A program made the translations under genes and the position numbers. From an uncultured Alcanivorax sp. (GTDB lineage Bacteria; Pseudomonadota; Gammaproteobacteria; Pseudomonadales; Alcanivoracaceae), in assembly GCF_947258575.1 (NCBI RefSeq), contig NZ_CAMYIV010000011.1, forward strand, positions 186,001 to 250,000: DNA of 64,000 nt, given 5' to 3'. The notes below the pieces were generated by a model. The model had not been told where the DNA came from. It did not search any database and worked only from the letters and a program-made list of their open reading frames with translations. Numbering within the stretch: position 1 is the stretch's first letter; the number at the start of each line of letters is the position of its first letter. Below are positions 16,073 to 24,478 of this stretch, piece by piece.

Positions 16073-18400
16073 TTACAGATTCTCGTAGCGATTCATATCC
16101 AGAACCGCTGCCTCGCTGGGCTGGTGTTCCTCCAGATAACGGGTCAGGTCGTGGAAGTAGGTCCAGAATTGCGGATGGGTACGGCGGATGCCGAAGCGGC
16201 CAGTGAGTGCGGTGAAATCCTTTTCCTTTTCCACTGCCTGCATGGCGGCGACAAAGTCACCTACCTCATCCGCCTGCACGTTGAACATGAAGTTGGGGTA
16301 GCTGGCCAATACGCCGGGGTAGATGGTCAGGGTATCCAGCGGTGGCTGGTAGCGCAGGGATTCCCCCAGCATGAAGGCCACATTGGTGTGAGCCCGATTG
16401 CGAATCAGGGTATAGATTTCCCGCTCGCCGTTTTCATTTTCCACCCGCAGCATGGTGACCTCAGGCATGAAGTTTACGGCTTTCAGATCTTGCGCCATGG
16501 TAGAGGCAATACCGACCAGAGTGGTTTCCGGCTCTTTTAACCAGTCAGCAATGTGATTGCGGTGGCAGTCTTCCCCATCGCAACGGTTGATCGGATCCGG
16601 ACGGGCGTTGATCGCGGCAAAGCGTTTCAGCAGGCCATCGTTGAATTCATTGACCGGAGTATTGGTCTGATAGTCGATGTCGGTAGGGTGTTTGGTGTCC
16701 ACCGACGCATAGCTCACATACAGGCGTAATTTGCCGGTGTTCTGGTACCAGTTGTCTACCACTGGCTTGCGAAGCTCGCGGGGAAAGTAGCGCAGGGTAT
16801 TCTGTTCTGCGCCGTTGCGAATCAGGTCGAAGTAGAGACGGGTCTGGGCCTGATGGGACACAGAACCAAATACATTGAAGTTCACCACCAGGTTGTAATA
16901 GCTACGCTCAAACAAGGGATAATCCATTACCCAGGTGGTCAGTGGCAGGTCACCGATCAGGCCTTTTCGCACCGAAGCATTATCGTGGTGACGGAAGATG
17001 GTCAGCAGGGCATTGCGGTTTTTGCCATCGCCGTCCCAGAGACTTTCCCAGGTGGGTCCCTGAGGGTCTTTTTCTCCATAAGCCTGGTGTCGGGCGTTCA
17101 GATATTCATTGCGATTGCCGCTGTATTTGAGCCATTGAGGCCCCAGTGACAGTAAATTGTCTTCCTGGCCGGGCAGGCCGAGGAGGCCACTGACCTTGGC
17201 GCGGTAATTGTCATCGGTAATGTAGAGATCGTGATCGGGGTCCTGGAACACGGCCCAGAAGTGGTCGCGTATCACATCGGTGGCTACCTGGCCCCGGCAG
17301 ACCGGTCCGCGAATAAAGGTGCGCACAAAGTATTCCGCTTCATCCAGCATGAACTGGTAACGGGCCCGCGCGGGAATATCCGCAAAGGTTTGAAAGGGAT
17401 TGGCGCGTTGTTCGTAGCTGTAGCCCGGTAGTGTTTCCACCTCCCAGTCGCCGGCAAAAAACTGCTCACGGGTTCGGGCCAGTTTTTTGTCGTTGAGTGC
17501 AAAGGTGATGTGGGTCTTGTGTGCCAGGCTGCCACGCACTGGCATCAGGCGGTACCAGAAGTGCTCGGGCGGCATATCATTGGGGCGCACGCTGTTCACC
17601 GGTTTCAGAGGTTCGCCCGGTGGGGTGCTGGAGCGGTACAGCTTGTAGAAATGATCCGGTTTGTCACTGCCATCGCCGAAATAGAGATGAGCCAGGAACA
17701 GGTGTTCGTAGAGCCAGCGAGCCACCAGTTGATGGCGCTTGTCTTGCTGGTTGAGCATTTTTTCCCAGGCCTGGATTTGTCGTTGCTGGTCTTCCGACAG
17801 ATCGAAGGTCTGGTAGGACAACGGGGCTCCTTGTTTCAGCCACTGGCTGACCGTGGCGAATTCCTGGTCGGTGAGGCCGGTAACGGCCAGGGGCATGCCG
17901 CCCATGGGATGTTTGTCGGCGTAGTCGGCAAATTCCTCGGGCTTGGGGCAGGCATTGACTCGCTGCAGCCCCAGGGTGATGTCATCGGGTAATTTTTCGT
18001 TGTCGGCAAAACGGTGCTTCCGGCCCAGCTCAAGCATGTTGTAGAGCAGTGATGACTGCATGCCGTCGGTGCTGTCGATGACGGAAAAGAAATCCTTCTC
18101 CCGCCATTGCGCGGTGGTCAGCGCGTCCTGAAACAGCCGGGTAGGCGCCACGGATTCGGTGCGGGCTCCATTGTAGACCTTATCTTTGCTGGCGCCACGA
18201 TCCAGCCCCTCGGGGGCTTCCAGTTTCAGCTGGCAGGGGGCGTCATAGCAGCCGTGGCAAGCCAGACATTTGCTTTCAAAAATGGGCTGGATATCAGTCT
18301 GATAACTGAGGGGGCGTTCGGCAGTGACAACAACAGGGAGGAACAGGAACAAAACACTGAGCAGGGGCAATCGGACCCGATAGCGTTGCAACAAGAACAT
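16073..18400 (-). CDS. cti: Cis/trans fatty-acid isomerase Cti
   Basis: Periplasmic haem enzyme that converts cis-unsaturated acyl chains of membrane phospholipids to trans, a rapid response to solvents, heat or salt. The 775-residue product has a signal peptide (about residues 1-27) and the c-type haem motif C45-L-A-C48-H49 in FESKCLACHG, as in Pseudomonas Cti. Length matches known Cti. GGGAG precedes ATG 18400. Cti usually acts without transcriptional induction, in line with a single-gene unit here. It is an unusual gene, found mainly in Pseudomonas, Vibrio and hydrocarbon degraders. Confidence 0.93.
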   Translation of the reverse strand: MFLLQRYRVRLPLLSVLFLFLPVVVTAERPLSYQTDIQPIFESKCLACHGCYDAPCQLKLEAPEGLDRGASKDKVYNGARTESVAPTRLFQDALTTAQWREKDFFSVIDSTDGMQSSLLYNMLELGRKHRFADNEKLPDDITLGLQRVNACPKPEEFADYADKHPMGGMPLAVTGLTDQEFATVSQWLKQGAPLSYQTFDLSEDQQRQIQAWEKMLNQQDKRHQLVARWLYEHLFLAHLYFGDGSDKPDHFYKLYRSSTPPGEPLKPVNSVRPNDMPPEHFWYRLMPVRGSLAHKTHITFALNDKKLARTREQFFAGDWEVETLPGYSYEQRANPFQTFADIPARARYQFMLDEAEYFVRTFIRGPVCRGQVATDVIRDHFWAVFQDPDHDLYITDDNYRAKVSGLLGLPGQEDNLLSLGPQWLKYSGNRNEYLNARHQAYGEKDPQGPTWESLWDGDGKNRNALLTIFRHHDNASVRKGLIGDLPLTTWVMDYPLFERSYYNLVVNFNVFGSVSHQAQTRLYFDLIRNGAEQNTLRYFPRELRKPVVDNWYQNTGKLRLYVSYASVDTKHPTDIDYQTNTPVNEFNDGLLKRFAAINARPDPINRCDGEDCHRNHIADWLKEPETTLVGIASTMAQDLKAVNFMPEVTMLRVENENGEREIYTLIRNRAHTNVAFMLGESLRYQPPLDTLTIYPGVLASYPNFMFNVQADEVGDFVAAMQAVEKEKDFTALTGRFGIRRTHPQFWTYFHDLTRYLEEHQPSEAAVLDMNRYENL

Positions 18401-18511
18401 TTCACTGTCTCCCTGTGAATTTGAATCAGTCTAGCTGTGCCTGCCTGGGGTGGCTACGGTTGTGTCGTCGGGTGGAGGTAAACCTTGTAAAAGGACACGT
18501 GTCGGGTGTGC

Positions 18512-18973
18512 TCAGAACATGGGGACCATGGTCGCGGCCCAGCCAATCAGCACAGCGATCACGGCGGCGGCAGTGAGTTGATGTCGCAACTGGCGGTACC
18601 AGCCGGGCAAGGCTTCGGTAAAAACCATCTGCTCTGTGCCCCAGACAAACACCAAGCCTGCCGCCAGCATGGGCAGGGAGAATTCCAGGGGTAAAAGTAG
18701 CGCAAACCAACCCAGCACCGCCGGCATGATGCCAAACAGCAGGGTGGGGAACTGGTTACCACGATCAAACTGATTCAGTGCCCGCCCCCAGTGCACCGCG
18801 CCCAGAAAGGCAATGATTATGGCGGCATAGGCAGCCACCCCTTGCAGGGCCCACTCGCGACAGGTATCCAGCCAGGCCAGCAGCGCCAGGCCGTAAAAGG
18901 GAATGAGCCCGCCGTAAGCAAGCCAGCGAGCACGACGAATATTGTTGTCGGTATGAGAGCCCAAGGCGGTCAT
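18512..18973 (-). CDS. DUF3429 membrane protein
   Basis: A 153-residue protein with about five predicted helices, including WLAYGGLIPFYGLALLAWL, AYAAIIIAFLGAVHWG and FGIMPAVLGWFALLLPL. The AFLGAVHWGRA segment is characteristic of the DUF3429 family, whose function is unknown. It lies between cti and a DUF1643 gene on the same strand, but the gaps (111 and 58 bases) do not demand an operon. Confidence 0.82.
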   Translation of the reverse strand: MTALGSHTDNNIRRARWLAYGGLIPFYGLALLAWLDTCREWALQGVAAYAAIIIAFLGAVHWGRALNQFDRGNQFPTLLFGIMPAVLGWFALLLPLEFSLPMLAAGLVFVWGTEQMVFTEALPGWYRQLRHQLTAAAVIAVLIGWAATMVPMF

Positions 18974-19031
18974 CCATGACGTGGAGAATTCACACTATTA
19001 TCTTGCTGCTGGAGTGAAGGTCAGGACAAGG

Positions 19032-19532
19032 TTATTCAGAGGTTGCCTGGTGCCAGGGCCGGGCGGTCAGGTGTTTGGGCAGGTACAGGGGGTGAGCGGG
19101 TTCTCCGGAACCATTCAGGCGTATGCAGTGCATGGCAGGTAACTGGGCTGACACGGCGCTGGCCCGGTCCATGAAACGACCATGATTGCCCCAGGCAGCC
19201 ACTACCAGATCCGCCTGACGGGCCAGCTTGCGCAGCCACGGGTCGTTTTTCGGACCCACCGGGTCGCTGGCGGCAAACAGGTCATCGGGGTAGGTGGCCC
19301 GGTAGGCAAACAGGTTGGCCACGCACAGGCCCGAGTAGCCCCAGTCCCGGGCGAAGCCCATGCAGCGGCGAATGGTAGGGTCATCCTGGCGATGGTCGGC
19401 GGTGGAGGGATTGAGGCCGATCAACAGCAGAAAATCATCGCCCGGGCCCCAGTGTCGCCACAGGGCATAGCGGTATTGACGGCAACGGGAGAAATTGGCG
19501 CCTCGTCGCAGGGTGGGGTTGGTCTTGGTCAT
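19032..19532 (-). CDS. DUF1643 protein
   Basis: A cytoplasmic protein of about 166 residues from ATG 19532. The family hallmarks LLLIGLNPSTAD and DDPTIRRCMGFARDWGY are followed by GLCVANLFAYRAT and VVAAWGNHG, giving a likely Rossmann-like or nucleoside-binding fold. Function is unknown in the family, although members often lie beside nucleic-acid or restriction genes. An upstream ATG (19610) would overlap the divergent nitroreductase gene, so the shorter form is preferred. Confidence 0.8.
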   Translation of the reverse strand: MTKTNPTLRRGANFSRCRQYRYALWRHWGPGDDFLLLIGLNPSTADHRQDDPTIRRCMGFARDWGYSGLCVANLFAYRATYPDDLFAASDPVGPKNDPWLRKLARQADLVVAAWGNHGRFMDRASAVSAQLPAMHCIRLNGSGEPAHPLYLPKHLTARPWHQATSE

Positions 19533-19582
19533 GGCCGGGTATTGTAGGCATCTGCCATGATATGGCCAAACAGGAGTGGATA

Positions 19583-20299
19583 ATGGAATTTCGTGATGTG
19601 ATTCGCGCACGCCACAGCGTGCGTGCCTTTACTGATCAACCGGTCAGCGATGAGCAGCTGCAAGCCTTGCTCACCACTGCCACCACGGCACCGAGCTGGT
19701 CTAACACCCAGCCCTATCAGATTGCCATTGCCAGAGGGGACGTGCTGGAGAGTCTGCGCCAGGAGTTGCCGCCACGGTTTGACAAGCTGGCCGCGCTACA
19801 GAAAGCACCCATGACCAAAAAGGTGCTGGCCTGGTTACGCAAGGATGGGGTTCCTGATGGCGATTTTCGCCCGGTGGTGGACTATCCAGATGATCTGCAA
19901 CCGCGCCGGGTAGCCACCGGCCGGGGGCTTTATGAGCTGCTGGACATCGGCCGACAGGATAAGCAGGCGCGCCACGAACAGATGCGCGACAACTTCCGTT
20001 TCTTCAATGCCCCGGTGGCATTGTTTGTCTTCGTCCATGAAGGGCTGGGTGTTTACAGTGCCCTGGATGCGGGGATCTTTTTGCAGAATCTGATGCTGGC
20101 GGCCACCGATGCGGGCCTCGGCACCTGTGCCCAGGGGGCGTTAGGCCTGTGGCGTTCGCCGCTGGAGCAGCATTTCCAGTTGCCGGACAACTATAAATTG
20201 CTGTGTGGATTGTCGCTGGGCTATGAGGCGGATAACCGCATCAATCAGTTCCGGCCGGAGCGTCAACCGCTCAGCGAGTTGCTGATCAAGGAAAAGTAG
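19583..20299 (+). CDS. Nitroreductase-family FMN oxidoreductase
   Basis: FMN-dependent NAD(P)H oxidoreductase. RARHSVRAFTDQPVSDEQL at the N-terminus and TTATTAPSWSNTQPYQ match the phosphate- and FMN-binding parts, and DAGLGTCAQGAL is the conserved C-terminal loop. AGGAG lies six bases before ATG 19583, which gives 238 residues; an upstream ATG at 19562 has no such site. It probably reduces quinones, nitroaromatics or enones. Divergent from the DUF1643 gene. Confidence 0.9.
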   Translation: MEFRDVIRARHSVRAFTDQPVSDEQLQALLTTATTAPSWSNTQPYQIAIARGDVLESLRQELPPRFDKLAALQKAPMTKKVLAWLRKDGVPDGDFRPVVDYPDDLQPRRVATGRGLYELLDIGRQDKQARHEQMRDNFRFFNAPVALFVFVHEGLGVYSALDAGIFLQNLMLAATDAGLGTCAQGALGLWRSPLEQHFQLPDNYKLLCGLSLGYEADNRINQFRPERQPLSELLIKEK

Positions 20300-20302
20300 C
20301 GC

Positions 20303-20713
20303 TCAGCGTGCGGTGAAGATGCGCAGGATGGGAAAGCGGTGATAGCCGAAAAAAACCATCTTGCGCTGTAGCTCGCCGGCGGCGAAGGAGCCCTCCAGAC
20401 CGGTAGGGTGGCGCCGTTCGCCATTGGCGAATTCTGCCACCAGATAATTATCCTGCAGGATGCGTTTGCCGCCGTCGTTGTTCTCCAGTGTGACCAGGGC
20501 CCAGCGCTCTCCACTGTCACTGCTGAGAGTGTTGGCTTCCCGAATTCGAAAGCTGCTGGCACTGGGTTGCAGCGGGCTGTCCCGATCAAAGCGGGCGTCA
20601 CCATCGATCTGCACCGGTGTATCGAAACGCAACACGGTGTCATTGTCTGCCAGCGCAGCCACGCTGGCGGCGGTGAGCAAAAGGCCCACTAACACTGACT
20701 TACTGATCTGCAA
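20303..20713 (-). CDS. Small exported protein coupled to the metallo-beta-lactamase-like gene
   Basis: No family recognised. From TTG 20713 the product is 136 residues and opens MQISKSVLVGLLLTAASVAA, a signal peptide; an in-frame ATG at 20773 would add a non-signal N-terminus. The mature protein looks beta-rich (DTVLRFDTPVQIDGDARFD, ALVTLENNDGGKRILQDNYLVA). It overlaps the end of the MBL gene by 14 bases, so the two are probably translated together. The TTG start is inferred from the signal peptide; the ribosome site is weak. Confidence 0.65.
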   Translation of the reverse strand: MQISKSVLVGLLLTAASVAALADNDTVLRFDTPVQIDGDARFDRDSPLQPSASSFRIREANTLSSDSGERWALVTLENNDGGKRILQDNYLVAEFANGERRHPTGLEGSFAAGELQRKMVFFGYHRFPILRIFTAR

Positions 20714-21455
20714 AACCCTGCCGGGCCAGATCGCGTGTATGGGTAAGCAGGCTGGCATCGCCAATTTCTCCATGGCCGGGGACTACGATACTGGCAGCGC
20801 CATAACGGGCCAGTACGTTTTCCATGGCAACGGGCCAGTGGTTGGCGTCCGAGCCTTCCACATAGCCGATAGCAGTGGCCGAGCCTCCCTTCACTGCGCA
20901 CCCCCCGATCAGTACCTCGTCGCGGGCATACCAGACAAGGATGTTGTCAGGGCTGTGCGCCGGGCCCGGGTAATAGAGTTCCAGATTAGCGAACTTGATC
21001 CGTGATTGCTCCGTGAAAGCCTCGAGGAGTCGAGGTAGGGGAATGTCCGGATCATAGAAAGTGTCGGGATCGTTGCGGGCGATGGTCAGGGTGGCCGGGT
21101 GAGCCCAGGCGGGGACGCCCCGTTCCGCCAGCGTCTGGGCGCCGCCCATGCGGTCGTCGTGGGAGTGGGTGAGAATGGCCAGATCCGGTGCCTTGCCAAA
21201 CTGCTGTTCCATCCAGTCCAGTAACAACGCTGTGGGGGCTTCGCCCCAGGCGGTGTCGATTAGGGTGAGGGTGTCGTCTTCGATGATGATCAGCCCGTTG
21301 GAGGGATAGCGCTTACCCTGAATCACTTCCCAGGAGCGGTGCACCCAGGTGTGCTCGGTCAGCGGATAGACCTGCAGATCATCGCTGAGGCGGATTTCAT
21401 CGGCCTCCAGCGGCAGGCTGATAAGTAGTAACAGGGCAAGGGCAATACGCATCAT
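20700..21455 (-). CDS. Probable subclass B1 metallo-beta-lactamase
   Basis: Periplasmic zinc hydrolase, 251 residues from ATG 21455 (AGGAG upstream; ATG 21452 is equally possible), with signal peptide RIALALLLLISLPLEA. All six B1 zinc ligands are visible: H97 and H99 with D101 in THSHDDRMGG, H167 in GPAHSPDN, C186 in LIGGCAVKG and H228 in VVPGHGEIGDASLL. LIDTAWGEAPTALL and HDDRMGG recall VIM-type enzymes from memory. The Asn233 position looks like Tyr (GYVEG). Activity on beta-lactams is inferred. No integron or mobile gene is adjacent, which suggests a chromosomal resident. Confidence 0.85.
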   Translation of the reverse strand: MMRIALALLLLISLPLEADEIRLSDDLQVYPLTEHTWVHRSWEVIQGKRYPSNGLIIIEDDTLTLIDTAWGEAPTALLLDWMEQQFGKAPDLAILTHSHDDRMGGAQTLAERGVPAWAHPATLTIARNDPDTFYDPDIPLPRLLEAFTEQSRIKFANLELYYPGPAHSPDNILVWYARDEVLIGGCAVKGGSATAIGYVEGSDANHWPVAMENVLARYGAASIVVPGHGEIGDASLLTHTRDLARQGFADQ

Positions 21456-21541
21456 GGGTCTCCTGATCAGCGAACCCATGGTACGACGGTTTACCATCGG
21501 GCGTGTGACGCGCTTGGCACCGGGAAAGAATTCCTCATTTT

Positions 21542-21580
21542 CGCAGGGTGCAGTTCGCCTTGGGCTCAGTGCACCCTGCG
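21542..21580. repeat. Inverted repeat with GCAGTTCGCCTT..GGCTCAGTG core
   Basis: CGCAGGGTGCA (21542-21552) and TGCACCCTGCG (21570-21580) form a perfect 11-bp stem. The stretch 21551-21579 matches the right arm of the larger palindrome at 52969-53051, so it is a solo copy of a second dispersed family. It may also terminate the hsp20 transcript. Confidence 0.7.
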
Positions 21581-21599
21581 GTGGTATTGGTGCCGAGCC

Positions 21600-22115
21600 C
21601 TAATGGATCTCGATGGTCTTGCTGCCTTGCCCATGGTGTTCGTGGCGAGGAATGGTCAGAGACAGTACGCCGTTGTGAAACACTGCTTCCATGGCCTCGC
21701 CGTCTGCGTCTGCAGGCAGATTGAGCATGCGCCGGAATTGTCCGAAGCGCCGTTCACTATAGTGATAGCCATCCCGCTCGGAGCTCTGCGCCTCCTGCTT
21801 ATGACCAGCGATGGTCAGGGCATCATGGTGCAGGGTGATTTGCAGATACCGCTTCTCCACACCGGGGAGTTCAGCGGTGATCAGGTAATGATCATCACGC
21901 TCGAGAATATCCAGGTTGGGGCGGAACGGGATGCTGGGCTCCGCGTGTGGTGCCGGGGTGGTCCAGGCCATATCACCCAGCATCTGCTCAAACCAGTTAT
22001 CGAACTCTCGCTCCCAGCGCAGTAGCGGATGCCGTGGTTGTCGCTGGGGCAGGGGGCGTTCGCGGCTGCTTTCCTGGCTCAGCCAGTTCCAGGGAGTCAT
22101 TTTGTGCATATCCAT
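21600..22115 (-). CDS. Hsp20/alpha-crystallin small heat-shock protein
   Basis: ATP-independent holdase that keeps unfolding proteins soluble. From ATG 22115 (AGGAGG seven bases upstream) the product has 171 residues. A variable N-terminal arm of about 60 residues is followed by the alpha-crystallin domain (FRPNLDILERDDHYLITAEL through AVFHNGVLSLTIPR) and a short tail. The conserved A-x-x-x-N-G-V-L motif is AVFHNGVL. Divergent from dodecin over 173 bases. A heat-shock promoter is expected there but I could not define one securely. Confidence 0.93.
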   Translation of the reverse strand: MDMHKMTPWNWLSQESSRERPLPQRQPRHPLLRWEREFDNWFEQMLGDMAWTTPAPHAEPSIPFRPNLDILERDDHYLITAELPGVEKRYLQITLHHDALTIAGHKQEAQSSERDGYHYSERRFGQFRRMLNLPADADGEAMEAVFHNGVLSLTIPRHEHHGQGSKTIEIH

Positions 22116-22288
22116 CGCATTGCCTCCTTCGAGGAAAATTGCCTTTCCTGTTTCCTTTGTGGGGCAAATGACGGCCCCTTTCAATGATTTATTGATGGAT
22201 ATTTGATCAACTTCGTGAGGGCTACCCTTGTAATGCCTGCTCGGTGATGTCACAGATGAAGTCACCGAGGACAGAAAAGGAGAGCGAA

Positions 22289-22504
22289 ATGTCCGATCAT
22301 CATGTTTACAAGAAAGTGGAACTGGTGGGCTCATCCAAGACCAGTATCGAGGACGCCATCAATAACGCCCTGGCGACTGCCAGTGAAAGCCTGAAAATGA
22401 TGGACTGGTTCGAAGTTACCGAAACCCGCGGCCATATCGTGGATGGCAAAGTGGGGCATTATCAGGTGAGCCTGAAAGTGGGATTCCGGATTTCCGGCTC
22501 TTGA
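22289..22504 (+). CDS. Dodecin (flavin-binding dodecamer)
   Basis: A 71-residue flavin storage and buffering protein that forms hollow dodecamers. [20 protein letters not shown] and [20 protein letters not shown] match the family; the Trp in DWFEV stacks on flavin. AGGAG precedes ATG 22289, and further in-frame ATGs upstream (from 22244) lack support. It ends 29 bases before a terminator. Confidence 0.92.
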   Translation: MSDHHVYKKVELVGSSKTSIEDAINNALATASESLKMMDWFEVTETRGHIVDGKVGHYQVSLKVGFRISGS

Positions 22505-22533
22505 AGTAATGAAAGCTACGAGTTACGAGCTAC

Positions 22534-22568
22534 AAAAAAACCGCACCCTTTCGGGCGCGGTTTTTTTG
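22534..22568. terminator. Terminator between dodecin and the DEAD-box helicase
   Basis: CCGCACCC pairs with GGGCGCGG (one A-C mismatch) around TTTC, with seven A before and seven T after. It can end both the dodecin transcript and the converging helicase transcript. Confidence 0.85.
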
Positions 22569-22605
22569 TTTTGCAGCTAAAAGCGAGAAGCTAGCTGCTA
22601 GTCGC

Positions 22606-24264
22606 TTATACCGCTTCCAGATCCAGGGAGCGCTGGCAGACCCGCGCGGTGCGGATCACGTGGAGCTGACGGGGAGACAGGTCTTCCGGCAGATCTACGG
22701 TGCTGTGGTCCTGGTGAATCTTGATCGGTCCGATCAGGCGGCTGGGCAGTTTGGCTTCGTTGGCGATGGCACCAACGATGTTGCCCGGCTTGACGCCATG
22801 GTCATGACCGACCTGGATGCGGTAACTGCGCATGACCTTGTCGCTCTTGCCCTTGTTGCCACGGGAAGGACGGTCTTCACGACGGCCGCCTGACGCGTGG
22901 GCAGGTTCGCGACGCGAGCGTGTTTCCTTGACCATTTTCGGTTCTTTCAGGATCAGCGGTTCACGTTTGAACATCATCACGGCAAGCGCCGTTGCCATGT
23001 CGTTATCGCTGACTTCCATGCTGTCGCGCAGCTGGTTGACCAGTGCACGGGTTTCTTCCTGGCTGTTGCCTTCCAGCAGGGCGGTCAGTTGCTCCTGGAA
23101 GCGGGCAATGCGCTTGGCGTTCAGGTCGTCCACGGACGGCAGGGTCATCTTTTCGATGGCCTGGCGAGTGGTGCGTTCGATCTGACGCAGCACATGCTGC
23201 TCACGGCGGGAAACGAACAAAATCGCGTCGCCTTCGCGACCGGCACGGCCGGTACGGCCGATACGGTGTACATAGGCTTCCGGGTCACCGGGCATATCGT
23301 AGTTGATCACGTGGGTGATGCGTGCCACGTCCAGACCACGAGCCACCACATCGGTGGCGATAAGCAGATCGAAGCGCTTGTCCTTGAGGCGCTGGACAGT
23401 CTTTTCACGCTGTTGCTGCGGGATGTCGCCATTCAGGGCTTCAGCACGCAGGTTACGGCGGTTCAACTGTTCAGCCAGCTCCAGGGTAGCCTGCTTGGTG
23501 CGCACGAAAACGATGATGGCATCGTGTTCTTCGGCTTCCAGAATACGGCACAGGGCATCCAGTTTGTTCAGCCCGGCCACGGGCCAGTAGCGCTGACGGA
23601 TGCTGGTGCCGGCAGTGGCGCCGACGCCATTGTCGATGCGCACCAGCTTTGGATTTTTCAGGTGCTGATCAGCAACCTTGCGAATCACCGGTGGCATGGT
23701 GGCAGAGAACAGGGCCAGCTGGCAGTCGTCCGGAGTACGTTCGAGTACCCATTTGACGTCATCAATGAAGCCCATGCGAAGCATTTCATCGGCTTCGTCG
23801 AGCACCATCGCTTGCAGGTTGTTCAGGTTCAGGGAGCCACGTTCGATGTGGTCCATTACGCGTCCAGGGGTACCGACAATCACCTGGGCGCCGTCACGCA
23901 GGCCTTTCAGCTGCGTACGATATTCACCGCCGCCATAAATCGGCAGTACCTTGAGTCCTTTGATGCCCTGGGCAAACTCTTCACAGGCTTTGGCCACCTG
24001 GATAGCGAGTTCACGAGTGGGGGCAAGAATCAGCATTTGTGGTTGACGCAGGGATGCATCCAGCCGTGCCAGCAGTGGCAGGGCGAAAGCGGCGGTTTTA
24101 CCTGTGCCAGTTTGTGCCTGGCCCAGCAGGTCGTGACCATCGAGCAACAGCGGGATGGCTTGCGCCTGAATCGGCGACGGCTCCTGGAAGCCCTGACGGG
24201 CAATCGCAGCGAGCAGAACCTCGGGCAGGCCTAAATCGGCGAACCCGGAACGGGAATCTGACAT
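22606..24264 (-). CDS. deaD: DEAD-box RNA helicase, DeaD/CsdA type
   Basis: ATP-dependent RNA helicase for ribosome assembly and mRNA remodelling, often cold-induced. Motifs run in order: Q motif PSPIQAQAIPLLL, Walker A AQTGTGKTAAF, PTRELAIQ, DEAD, SAT, then HRIGRTGRAGR in the second RecA domain. The basic linker (RSRREPAHASGGRREDRPSR) leads to a C-terminal DbpA-type RNA-binding domain (about residues 475-550). The 552 residues fit a short DeaD/CsdA. The leader (24265-24478) is 214 bases with no gene, long enough for the regulated 5' UTR typical of cold-shock helicase genes. Confidence 0.93.
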   Translation of the reverse strand: MSDSRSGFADLGLPEVLLAAIARQGFQEPSPIQAQAIPLLLDGHDLLGQAQTGTGKTAAFALPLLARLDASLRQPQMLILAPTRELAIQVAKACEEFAQGIKGLKVLPIYGGGEYRTQLKGLRDGAQVIVGTPGRVMDHIERGSLNLNNLQAMVLDEADEMLRMGFIDDVKWVLERTPDDCQLALFSATMPPVIRKVADQHLKNPKLVRIDNGVGATAGTSIRQRYWPVAGLNKLDALCRILEAEEHDAIIVFVRTKQATLELAEQLNRRNLRAEALNGDIPQQQREKTVQRLKDKRFDLLIATDVVARGLDVARITHVINYDMPGDPEAYVHRIGRTGRAGREGDAILFVSRREQHVLRQIERTTRQAIEKMTLPSVDDLNAKRIARFQEQLTALLEGNSQEETRALVNQLRDSMEVSDNDMATALAVMMFKREPLILKEPKMVKETRSRREPAHASGGRREDRPSRGNKGKSDKVMRSYRIQVGHDHGVKPGNIVGAIANEAKLPSRLIGPIKIHQDHSTVDLPEDLSPRQLHVIRTARVCQRSLDLEAV

Positions 24265-24478
24265 GTGTTACCTATGAATTGGGAGGAGGGGCCGAGCGAG
24301 CGTCGGCGAGGACGCGAAAGTATACGCGTGTTACGCGACTATTGCACGTTTTTTCGCCAATGTGGTACGAGGAGGGGCCCCTGTCTCCCGGTAGGCGCCC
24401 ATCTCCCGTGGCGGGCTCCCTGAGTCTTCAGAGGCCTTTCGCCAGCGCGATCATGGCGCCTATCTATGCCGGGGTGTG

